DNA of 64,000 nucleotides, from NCBI GenBank assembly GCA_019096065.1, contig JAGUCH010000006.1:4298001-4362000 (forward strand), in the 5' to 3' direction. The DNA is from Paracyclopina nana (Eukaryota > Arthropoda > Copepoda > Cyclopoida > Cyclopettidae). The notes under the pieces are model-generated. The model did no database searches, was not told where the DNA came from, and saw nothing but the letters and a program-made list of their open reading frames with translations. Positions 12,125 to 22,600 of this stretch are shown here, one piece after another (position 1 is the first letter of the stretch; each line of letters opens with the position of its first letter). The translations under genes were made by a program, and so were the position numbers.

Positions 12125-15100
12125 GATGTTTTGAGTTGCCCAAATTACACAATAGCTAATGCGTCGCAATAGTTTAAGGACTTGGCTGCTGCTTTCTAAT
12201 TTTGGCTCCAGTCCCATTTTTCATTTGGACTAGGCATAAGCGAGGCATGAGTCAACATTGTACTGCATGCTGAGAAGAGATAAAGAAGTGAAAATGACCA
12301 TTGTATTTGGCATCATTGCCTCGGACTAGAAATTTATAGCTTTCTGATCCCAATCTGCATAACTTTCACCTCCCATGGGACAGTAGACCTTTCATTTTTC
12401 ATTTGCGACTGTGGGAAAGCCTAGCAAAGTGCGAATGGATCGAACGAGAAATTCAAGAAAAAATCAAAGTGCCCAAGAAAAAATTGAATGAATGAAATAA
12501 AATGCTCCGACATCTTGAAATATAGAGAAGAAGAATTTGCAGCTAGACCCAAAGGCGATTTGACACGGGTTAAAAATCCTCCACTAGTAAATTGTGTTCG
12601 GTCTTTTCACGATTTGTTGAGGCTAATGAAGCGCAACAATCAAAGAATAAGCTTTCTAGGCTGTTTTTGGTGCCCACATGTCAAGTAATGCGCTAAACCG
12701 TTATTTGCATTTTATTTCTCAATGCCGCAAAAAGCAACAGCAGATCAAGTAGCAACAAAATGCAAATTCCGCATCATTGCTAAAATTCAGAAAATTGGCG
12801 AACAAACTCCAATTTCAACTAATTGAAGGACACCGAAAAAAGGGACAAAATTCACCATGCAAAAAAAATTCCAGCAAATTGCTCCTCAAGCTTTCCCTTT
12901 TTTTATGTGCACACTATTGACAGCTAAAAAATCGAGAGGCATCAAAATTGACTGACAGAACTTTAGCAAATATTGCGCACACAGGATTCAGCAAAAATGG
13001 AATCTGAACGACGACAATTTTTTGCCAAGGCTAAACTTTACTTTTTTACGCTACGTAATTTGAGTGCAGATGTTTTCGTACACTATTCAATACTTATATA
13101 ACTAGGAAAAATCAAGTAGTAACATATCACACAACTGCTTTCTTCAATGCAGCATCACTTTTCAACAATGTCCACGCACGAATTGCTTCATTCTTCGTGA
13201 TTTACAGAAAGCATTAGCAAAAATGTCCTTTGGGAGCAGAACGTCGATTAAGCACACACATACACATAAAGGAGTGAGAAAAAGGCCAAATACTTGCTCC
13301 ACGGTCACCTGAATTTTATACTCAAGTCATCCGAGCAGCGGACCATTTTTGACTAAAGAGGTTTTTTACACGAAGTGCATATCAACAACAATTAATTGGA
13401 GCTTGCTGAAAAAGTTGCATTTCGGATAAGATTTCTTTTGTAGGCCCTTAAAATTCCTGGCAACAATTGAATGCAACACTTTGGGACGACATGATGTTTT
13501 GGGGTTGAATTTCTGCTGTAAGAAAGCTATGCTCTGTTTCCTGCATTAAATTTGGCCCTTAGCATTAATGAACTTAAAAAGTTATTGTCCACTAGGAAAG
13601 GACTAATCCATTGAAAATACTATTCAGGGATTTCTGACATCATCACCAAACAGACATTTTGATGGCTAAAACGGCTAAAACGGGATATCTTTAAGCTTAG
13701 TTAAAAAAGAACATACTAGATTCTGCAGAGAAAAGTCCGGAATTCTGCACATTCGAACTAAAGCTTATCACGTTACTGAACTGGTCGAGCAAAAAAAGGC
13801 CTGTCTGCAGTTAGAATTTGTACTTTTCAGCTTTATTACAGCATTGTTTGTACTTAGCCTTTGCACAGTTCAATTCTCGACGGCCTTACAATCAACACAT
13901 TTTCATCGCTGTTCTAGTTTTTAAAAAACGATTCATTCTTACCTCACAAAACTGTAGCAAAAAATGTGAATTGAAAATTCTGTTTTGAACACTCGCGCAG
14001 AACGTGATCCTAAAATTCGAGGAAAATCACGCGAATTTTCTGATTGTAAACACTTAACTTACAAAGCTCTCTCAGCTCGCTACCATAGTTGCCAGTCCAA
14101 TAATGGCTTGAAAGAGCCAAAAGTTGACCACATTAGCCACTTATACGAAAGCATCGGAATACTGTGCATAATTGTGTATTAATGTAATTTCGCTATTAAT
14201 TGGTGATTTGTATGCATTAATGAGCCTTAGACGTCAGCTAGCGGAACCTTGACTGAACTATTCATACTTAATATGGTGAGAAAAACTTCTTAACTCTGAG
14301 CTCGATCAAAGCTTTGAAGCATTCATTCGCTATCTAAAGTTTTAGAGCAAAAATCTTAATAGCTTTTTTGCGCTTTGCCTCTTCAAGCATTATTCGGTAC
14401 GAAACCGTCTTCAATCTTATACGCTAACAGAGAAGTAGAGCAACAAGTGAAAGTTTTTTCCCAGAATGAATGAGAGCTCGTCCATATCTTTTTCCTCGCA
14501 AATTCTGCAGCGTTATCTGATGTTCCTCATTTGAAAGGTTGTCATCTTACCTTGGGAAGCTAATACGACGAAGACGACGACGAAACGATGCGTTTTCTTT
14601 GAAGTTTTTTATGCCCATCCTGGGACATGCGACTTTCTTCTGTTTGACGCGTGCTAAAGGTGTTATATTTCAAATGAAAACTCCTTTGAGCAAGTTGATA
14701 AAATTGGAGGATTTATTGTGCTTTTTGTAGGGCCAATTTAAGGGGAGCTATTACCTGACTTTATATAACCGCGTACTTATATTGATCCGCAATTAATTTC
14801 GCAATGTACACCAGCTTTCCGCATCGATATTCTAATCATTTACTAATTACACTAAATACATAAATACTAATTGGCTAGCAATCTATTTGCAATTTTTGGC
14901 GCAAAAAGCTAGATTATTATAACTTTGAGTAATGGGTGAACACGTGTCCTGCAACAATTCGGAGTACACCTGGCGGAATTTCGTCGAAATCACTGGGCCG
15001 AGTATAATGATGATGATGATCCTCTCCTTCCTTATGTAGGTTTTACTTGGTTTAACATATGGAGGATACCAGAGTATCTCACAAAGAATGCAACTCTGCA

Positions 15101-16400
15101 AAAAAGCGTGCATCCAACATCGATGATATTAAAAAATGTGCAATCGAGCGATAAATGCGTATTAGGCAGGCTTAAGGGCATTTTTTATCATTCGTGAAAA
15201 AATCTTGGTCGTAGCTTAGTAGGAATCACAATATCCTACCAAATGCCAGTTGGAAATTCCGGGGAATCCATTTTTCGATTAAATATAAAAGCTTTTTCAA
15301 GCATGCAGAAAATGCAGTTTTGCTGCTGCTGCTGCTGCTGGGAAATACCCATGATATCGCCTCTCGTGGAACGTGATATCATGTTTTATGGGCTACTATT
15401 TCTGCTTAATCCAAAGATGGGTGATTTCATTGGAATATCCAAGAAAACGCCCACATTGCTGGAATGCTGCGACGCATTTCGACGTTTTTTCCAGAAGGAG
15501 CAAAAACGAAGTGTGTCAAGTCCATTTCTTTGGAAGTGCCCTGATTGTGCCTACTTGCTGCTACCTCTGACTCATCCATCCTCTATGCATGTTATGAAAC
15601 TACTATAGTACGTTAGTTGCGTATTTCAAGCAAAACAAATGCTGGCAAAACTTAGATAGCCCTGAAAGTATTCGATAAGCTTTTCAATTAAGCAATTTTA
15701 AACTAGAGTATTATGCGAGTAGATGCCATGATTGGGCAGCAAGTTTGTTGATGTACCTTTGAGATTTCCATTGAATAATGTGCTCAAGCTAAAATGGAGT
15801 GGCCCTTGCAAAAAAGGGGAATGAGTTATCATCCAGAAGAGCTAGCATGCCATTTTTGGCGAAAGTAGCTTAACCATGGCTGATTGCTATGGCTGCTGGG
15901 AAAAAATCTTCTTCTGAGCTCGAGCAGCAACTATGCATCCAGGCTATAGGCTGGTATGTAGGTCAGAAAACCGCAAAAAAGAGATGCCCAAGGAAAGATG
16001 GAGTGGTGGCGGGCACTACCTGAAGCAAGCATTCGTCGCCAGATGTGGTGACTTCAGAGCAGCCCTAAAAAGAGGTGACGTCATGGCTAACAAAAGCACG
16101 TGGCTTTTTTAACCAGGTGTACGTATAGTTAAAAGCGCGGTGAAGATGGTTTAGCCATGCGCAAGCAGCAAGGTTTTCACGTCTTTTTTGGCATAGTTTC
16201 GAGTGCTCCTCGGATCTCTTCTCGGCAGGAATTCTTGGCATCTCCTTGGCGGAGTGGTCGGAAAATGGGTCAGGTATGCTAAGATCCTGCTAGCTTTAGC
16301 TCTCGTCTACCTCAACAGGTGAAATGTGTGTCAGGAACACACGCATGCACATGGCGCGGCGGAATGAAAGTAGGCTTAGAGTGAGTGTGTGTGTATGGTC
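12125..16400. other. Intergenic, no supportable gene
   Basis: AT-rich DNA with only short open frames in all frames. A CTG/TGC trinucleotide run lies at 15321-15340 inside a 121-codon frame whose residues match no family I recognise. No RNA gene or obvious mobile element was found. Confidence 0.5.
15321..15340. repeat. TGC trinucleotide microsatellite
   Basis: Nearly seven uninterrupted TGC units. Confidence 0.9.
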
Positions 16401-16416
16401 ACATTATAGTAGTGTT

Positions 16417-16422
16417 TATTAT
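16417..16422 (-). promoter_or_regulatory. Candidate poly(A) signal AATAAA for the kinase gene
   Basis: On the minus strand AATAAA lies about 1 kb downstream of the kinase stop codon. It is the nearest canonical hexamer that I noticed downstream. The intervening 16423-17444 would then be the 3' UTR. This is inference, because AT-rich DNA contains such hexamers by chance. Confidence 0.25.
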
Positions 16423-17444
16423 TTCATTTCTTTTTTTGTCAAAAAAATCGTCATTTTCTTCGTTGGTATACAATGTATGTTTTTCTCCATTATTTGGTAG
16501 CATTTCAGCAATGCTTCGTCGCATCCAAAATTACTTAAGACGTAGTATATTGTAGATATAGGGAACAATCAACCATGGTTCATAATTATAACAATAATTC
16601 TTTGGGCGCAAAAAATATAAAATTGTAGTATGTTTGATTTTACGTAGATCTCTAAAGTTCTGAATGAATTTTGACGTAGTATGATGTTGTAGCAGTAGTA
16701 ATAATAGTGGGTTGTTTTCGCACAGTGTACGCCAAAAGTAAAGTAGAAGAAGAAGATAAGCATTCTTTTTGGATTGTGTGGGGGAGAAAAAAAGTTGCCA
16801 AAGTGTGGAAGTGTACTGCTGTTAATTGGCGGGCTCAACTGCATCACTACTTAGAGTAGCGGCAAAATTGGGTGGGATGCTGAGATCTTACTTCACTATA
16901 TACGTAGTTATAGGAATTTTGTTTCCGTTCTCGGGTCCAGGTGGTGGCGTTGGGGGCTCTCGAAAAGCACATTATGTACACTTATAAAAAAGTAACAGAA
17001 GCTGTTTACAGAAGGCATCTTGATTATCATGGGAATTGCTGTTATTGGTTGAATTTCGGGTGTGTTGGTGGTGGAGTTGACAAATTTTACAGACACTCTA
17101 ATGACAAAATAATCATTTTGGATGCGAGGTTCATCTGAAGATGCTCTCTCTAAATTGTATTCTTCTATCGTAGTTTTTCTGATCATCAGGACAGTAGTAG
17201 TGGTTGTAGTAACGACGGGTTTTTCCGGGGGGCGAGATTAGCGTGCCCACCCCGAAGCTAGGGCACGGTCGAGTCAGCTATCATCAAAAATTGGGTTTGC
17301 TGTAGTAGTATACAAATAGTAGTTATATCTTCTTCGTCGTCGTCTGCTGCTGTACAAATTCTTGGTCAAGATCTTCTTTGGCATGGACTGGTTCTTCTTC
17401 TTCCACTATAAGCTCAGCACACTGAGGTCTCTTATGTCAACAGG
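16423..17444 (-). other. Probable 3' UTR or flank of the kinase gene
   Basis: Lies directly downstream of the kinase stop. It contains short GTA/GTT-rich runs and no gene of its own. Open frames of up to 92 codons on both strands overlap and show no domain. Confidence 0.3.
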
Positions 17445-18743
17445 TCACATGAGCTGCTTCGTGAGATGCGAGGCCGCGGCCGCAACCACGGTGGTCGATT
17501 TGTCCATGTCCATGGGCTCAGGCGAGGCTCCCGACGACCCGGAGGACGTGAGGGAGCTGGCGGCTGACAAGGAACTAGGGGTGGAGGCTGCGGACGAGGC
17601 CGCCGACGAGGAGGTGGAGGCTTTCACGTCCTTGCTCGAGAGCGGCTCGGCGGGCAGAACTGCTGACATCCAGGGGTGGCTGAGCAGGTCGGTCAAGCTC
17701 GGCCGGTCAGCGGGCCGGATCTTGAGGCACTTGCGAATGATGTCCTGGCACTCGTGGGTGAGCCGGGTGCGGAATCGCACTTCGGCCGTGCAAATGGCCT
17801 CGTCGTTTTCGTAGGGGATGTCCCCGCACACCATGTCGTAGAGGAGGATCCCAAGGGACCACACGGTGGCCTGCTCTCCGTGGTAGCGCGCGCATCGGAT
17901 CCATTCCGGAGGCGCGTACACTCGGGTACCTGCGATGGAGGAAAGCATGAGTTTCACAATACATTGCAGGCCTTTCGTATATGCCTTACCGTCGAAGTCG
18001 GTGTAGACGCCCTCCTTCATGTAGGCCCCGGAGCCGAAATCGATCAGCTTGAGGTCAAGGGTTCGGAGGTCGACCAGGAGGTTTTCGTCCTTGATGTCGC
18101 GGTGGATGACGCCCCGTCTGTGGCAGGCAATCACCGTCTCCACGACTTGTCTGAAAAAGTTCCGCGCCAACTGCTCCTCCAGCATGCCTTTCTCGGTGAT
18201 GAAGTCGAAGAGGTCCTTGCAGGGCGAGGGTTTCTCCATCACGTAGATGAACGAGTCCATGCGTTCGTAAAAGTCCAACAGGCGAATGACGCCCGGCACA
18301 ACCTGGACTTGGGACAGCAGCTTCAATTCGAGCGGGACTCTTCGGCCGTTGAGCTGCAGCAAAAGTTCAGGTCAGCCAAAATTCAATGAAGGCTCCTATT
18401 TTGGACTTACCATATCCCAATCGGTCACTTTGGCTCTGGCCACGTGTTTGATGGCCACATGCTTTCCATCGCGATTTCTGATGCCGGCATAGACCGTGCC
18501 GAAGCCGCCCTTGCCGAGCACTTCTCCCACTCGGTAGGCCCTCTCGAAGGGCTCTCGGCTCGAGGCTCTGGTGGGCTGCTCTTCCATGGCGAATCCTGCA
18601 TCAAGTCGAGCATTAAGTTGCGGCACCGCGTATAACCTTCAGCTGTGTGTGGACTTACCCGAAGGAGTGCACTTGAGCAGGCTTTCCGTATTGCACCTTG
18701 GCAGCCCGTAGCTCGGGCAATTGCATCCCGCAATTGGAGGCAT
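17445..18743 (-). CDS. PIM-family serine/threonine protein kinase, four coding exons
   Basis: Spliced coding sequence, exons 18743-18659, 18595-18411, 18353-17990 and 17929-17445. The introns (63, 57 and 60 bp) all have GTAAG donors and CAG acceptors, and the joins keep frame (372 residues). In this model the glycine loop GKGGFG is at about 56-61, the VAIK lysine at 78, the HRDIKDEN catalytic loop at about 174-181 and DFG at 195-197. The activation segment [14 protein letters not shown], the hinge EKPSP (PIM hallmark proline after E-K) and the [19 protein letters not shown] stretch are PIM signatures. PIM kinases are constitutively active cytosolic/nuclear kinases promoting survival and growth. 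All catalytic residues are intact. The tail of about 65 residues after the kinase domain is Ser/Ala-rich and ends SHLTKQLM; the 31-residue N-terminus is cysteine-rich. Start choice: 18743 has A at -3; an in-frame ATG at 18779 (after TAG at 18791-18793) and a strong GCCATGG at 18587 are alternatives. GC content is far above the flanks. Confidence 0.93.
17930..17989 (-). other. Kinase intron 3 (60 bp)
   Basis: Minus-strand donor GTAAGG after the G of a split glycine codon, acceptor CATCGCAG. Removing it joins TDFDG to TRVYAPPEW, the conserved PIM activation segment. It contains no stop in frame, so an unspliced reading would add 20 residues inside the activation loop, which no PIM kinase has. 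Confidence 0.93.
18354..18410 (-). other. Kinase intron 2 (57 bp)
   Basis: Minus-strand donor GTAAGTCC directly after the ATG codon of DWDM, acceptor TTTTGCTGCAG. Splicing joins VTDWDM to [10 protein letters not shown], matching the position between the VAIK lysine strand and the C-helix in PIM kinases. Without splicing an in-frame stop follows within a few codons. Confidence 0.93.
18596..18658 (-). other. Kinase intron 1 (63 bp)
   Basis: Minus-strand donor GGTAAGTCC and acceptor TTGATGCAG; splicing completes a glycine codon and gives CTPSGFAMEEQ. The first exon is less certain than the others because the N-terminus is not conserved in the family. Translation could also begin at the strong-context ATG at 18587, making this a 5' UTR intron. 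Confidence 0.75.
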
Positions 18744-18806
18744 GTTGGAGCAGATCAGAGGCGTTGATCTATCGAACATGGAAGAACTGCACTATATTGG
18801 CTAACG

Positions 18807-19179
18807 CAGGGGGGTCTCGTAAGTGAGTTCTTGACGCAAGTTTTGCATGCTAAAATCACCAAATCTGTTTGTCTTAGCCTAGGTGGCGCTAGTAGTTCTT
18901 ACTACATAGCGCGTGAGCTTAAGTGATGTGTCAGTCATGGAAGCAAGCGGGCTAATCTCACGCGTCTTCAAAAGAGCTCCTAGATAAGTTCTGTATTTTT
19001 TAAAAAAGTATGCAATTTGGGCACTTTTTGATAATTTAAGGCAGGTTATGGAAATTTTTGGAAGTGAAATCCACAGAATTATATTTAAATTTTGTCTTGA
19101 AGCCTACCACAGCTCAGTCAGACTGTGTGCTATAGTACAGCAGCGACAAGAACTCACCTTATTACTATAGATCATCTTG
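18807..19179 (-). mobile_element. 373-bp hAT-like MITE, copy 2, just upstream of the kinase
   Basis: Inverted copy of the element at 3729-4101: same length, about ten substitutions, no indels by eye (roughly 97% identical). It is flanked by GGCTAACG at 18799-18806 and 19180-19187, an 8-bp target duplication. On the plus strand it starts CAGGGGGGTCTCG and ends GATCATCTTG. Its kinase-proximal end lies 27 bp before the most upstream in-frame ATG of the kinase and 63 bp before the chosen start. It must therefore form the 5' UTR, a 5' intron or the promoter of that gene. Confidence 0.85.
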
Positions 19180-19400
19180 GGCTAACGCACTGCAGCACTT
19201 GGAGAATTTTCGAATTGCTAACGTCGACCAACTCGCTCGGCGTTGTCAACGAGACTGAAGTTGAAGGACCGGACTCGTGCAAGCTCAAGCGGCGCGTACT
19301 CGGCCATATGGCGTCGACCCTCGAGCGACACGCAACGGCGAGTCCCTCCGCGTTTCCCCGTTCAATGGCGCATCATCCTCCGCGGACGAAGCAACTGCGC

Positions 19401-19621
19401 AACGGTACCATCTACGCACGTGGAACGAACGGACCAAGTGCACACTACTACGACGGGCCCAGCTCCGAGCTCTGGTCAACGCCCTCGCCAGAGTGAACTT
19501 TCGGACAGCTGCTGAAGAAGAAACGGGTTAATCCTACGTTGTTTACTTCGTGGAGGAGGAGCAGAACGGAGGGAAAGGCTGGGCTGGCAGAGGGATTCCC
19601 GCCAAAAGTGATCCTGGTGTA
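19401..19621 (+). pseudogene. Decayed LINE endonuclease-like fragment
   Basis: Plus-strand frame reading RTWNERTKCTLL (from about 19414), then AAEEETG (to 19528), one TAA, then YVVYFVEEEQNGG and AGRGIPAKSD in the same frame. Non-LTR retrotransposon endonucleases (APE type) typically open with a TWN-R-L segment, reach an ALQET-like motif about 25 residues later, and continue with a YxxFW...GVGIAVK stretch. The order and spacing fit, but key residues are altered and nothing recognisable follows after about 19621. The stop codon and lack of reverse transcriptase make it a relic if the reading is right. It may instead be chance similarity in GC-rich DNA upstream of the kinase. Confidence 0.35.
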
Positions 19622-19637
19622 CTTTGGCGCGCGCGTA

Positions 19638-19655
19638 GGGTGGTGGTGGTGGTGG
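19638..19655. repeat. GGT trinucleotide microsatellite
   Basis: About six GGT units in GC-rich DNA upstream of the kinase. Confidence 0.9.
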
Positions 19656-22600
19656 AGGCGCTCACTGGTGATCCGTGATCCAGGATGAGGAGTACTTTCT
19701 GCTCAGGATGCCAGCGCTGCTTCTTACCTAGCAGCCGCGTTGAACGACGCCAACAGCAGCAGCAAACGCGAACAGAGTTCGCTGAACCCGACACATTCCG
19801 ATTATCAACGCAAACAAGAAAAAGGGGTTGTTGTTGTTGTTACTGCTCCTACCTAGCAACTCCACGACTGAGGCTGATGATTCGAGCGACCGGAGCAGCT
19901 GACCCGCGCGCTGTTGCTAAGCTGACCCAGTCACTGACGCGCGTTGCTCGCTTGCTCAGCAGACCGATTATCCAATTCAAGTTTGCCCGCGCAAAATCTT
20001 GCCTTATGCCAGCGCGCAGGCTCTCCTTGTTTTTGAGCCGATTTTCCCATTGTTTATCGCTGTGTGAAAAAAGCCATTGTTGAGCAAAACCGTTGCCTGA
20101 AGCTTAGTACTTTCAAATAATGCTCGGCCGTGATGATTCCTCGTCTTGAATCACGATTTTTGCATTTCAGAGCTGCCCAATAGGTATGGTCATTTTCGAA
20201 TCCATCACCAGGGCGGTTCCGCTACAGTCCATGTAATTTTAGGACCAGCCACGTGTTTGGGCTAAGTGATTACATTTTTTTTACTCGATCCACCAGCATC
20301 ATCAAAACATTCTCTCCTGGGAAATAATTCAAAATTGATTCTCATTAGCATGCATCAGCAGCTGCTGCTGCTTAGCAGCGGGTGTTAATGATCGGCATTA
20401 TCAAGTTCCATCGTAAAAAGTGGGTGTCTCAAAGTCGGTCATCTGTCATCAGCAATCCATCATATTGCTTTGGGGGGCTTTTGCGTATGCCATCCATAAA
20501 AGCGAAATGGAGCCGCTAATTGGCTTTTTCATCGGAGCTCTTATCAGTTCAGCAATGAGAGGAGCAACGCCTTTTTTTTCCTCCTCATTTCGCGAATTCT
20601 CATTCATAATCATCAATATTTGTTGTCCACGTTGACCTGCATGACGTCTGCGCTCGGTTATCTCGGCTTACATTAAATTAAACTATTATCATAGCTCAAC
20701 ATTCTCGTTTCTCCTCGCAGTGCATTTCATCCGAAAAATGCATTCAACAGAAGACATCGTGCAATGCAAAGCAGCTCTGTAATTAGACTATTTACGAATT
20801 ACTGAGAATATGGCTTGAAACTGCACTCTGCCTTTTGTTTTGCGCGCGCGCAAATTCTAAAGTTGCAAGTTGAGCTAATTTTTGATTTATGCTTCCCATA
20901 TTTCATCGAAAAGCTTCTCGCGCTCCCGCGAGACCTTCGATAGTGCAGCGTGATTGACAATGAAGCAATAATTAGACACTTCTTAGTGTAGGGCTTCGAT
21001 CCATTATTTACGGTTTACAAGAGCAGTACAAAACTTTCCATCACGTTGCTTGACCGAAAGGAAGCTAGCTTTGTGTAACGTGGCTGGAATTGGCACGATC
21101 TCCACTTGTGAGAGCGATGCGGCTTTCTAACAAGCTTGTGTAGGTATTTGTACGTCAAAAGTTGCATTCTGTCTGCTATTGTCACGGTATTTCTGATACA
21201 ACAACGTAATGCATGAACGCGAGATGCTTTCCTTTTATGCTGCTCATTAGAAGCACAACGCTGCATTTTGAACACAAGACCAAAAAAGGCCGGAAGTGTG
21301 GCCTTGAAGGGAAAGTTTCCGCGTGATTAGCCTTACTACTAATTCCTACTACGATAGAGAAGCTTTTGCCAAGCCTTGCACACTGTGAGAACTTCAAACG
21401 AAATCCAGAGGACAAGGGCTTTTTGATTGCTGGCCGCGAGAGATGAGTAGGCAAGGATTAAGTGGCCTTGAATATGCTGGCGCAGTTTTGATTACCAGTT
21501 GGCACCCAGAGTGTCACATTGTCCGACAAAACGGCGACACGGACGACGGTCATCATATGAATTCTTTTCAATCACGTGACTCGTCAATCAAGGTTTGTAC
21601 TCAACTGAATACAGCTGCTTTCGAAAGCAAAGCTTCATTCTACTATCATTACTTCAATGCAGTAGTAATAGATGAAATTATTAGCGCTCGTTGAAGATTA
21701 CTTAAATAGGCAACAAAAGTACTCTGTACTTTTATATTTGCACACAAATTACCTTGAGGCCCCTAACCTTGAAAGTACCCTAGAGCTTTTAATAGGTAAC
21801 CTGATGAGCGATGCACTATTTTTAAACTGCATAAATTAATTAAGACAAATGACTGGAAGTCCATGTCATTTTTGCTCTTGGACCACCATAAAAAGAGTTA
21901 ACATACATAAAGTATTTTTTAAACCTAGCTCAATCCAGTACAGCTATTAAACAAGTGTAGCTATTGGGCCTTTGTTTTTTTAAGCTTGGGATGACATGAT
22001 AGGCCTTCATGTCACTTTTTGTACTTTGAGGATCATAAGTGCTAACATGCATGAAGCTGTTTTAAATATCCCTATCTGGCACATATTACTCCATGCAGGC
22101 ACCCGATGTAACTCTTGCTATTTTAAACCTAGGATGACATGATTAGCTTTCACTCTATTTTGTGCCAAGAGCATAAAAGTGTGCTTTAAAGAGCATGACT
22201 TCTCCGAAAGAAACTAGGAAGCCACAAAGTACAAATCTTTTGTGGAAGTGCTTTTAAAATGTGCACAGTTAGAATACAAGAAGCCACCAGCATGTCTAGT
22301 TAATGAAGGAAGATGACAGAGTTTTTTAAATAGTAACCAGGCCACCGCAGCCAAAGGTAAGTAAAAAGTGAAAGCCCCACCAAAAACGCCCAGCCACACG
22401 CGGTTTTCGTCGCTTGCAATAACAGCACATTTATGCCACCCATTTCCAAATTAGTACTTTCGCTTTGCACAGAGCTGGTTTCAGTGCCCCTTTTTCACAG
22501 AATTTTTCTACATTGGAGCACAAGTGCACAACTAATGCATTATTTTATCCTCTTATTCCTCTTGGTAATTCGAGCAAGTACAACTAGCTCAGACTGGCCG

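Noticed and set aside
16247..16262. Perfect box A-like TGGCGGAGTGG
   Set aside because: No box B (GGTTCGANTCC) and no cloverleaf follow within 100 bp.
17676..18389. 237-codon plus-strand open frame opposite the kinase
   Set aside because: It is the antisense shadow of the GC-rich kinase exons and ignores the well-supported splice sites. The minus strand encodes every kinase motif.
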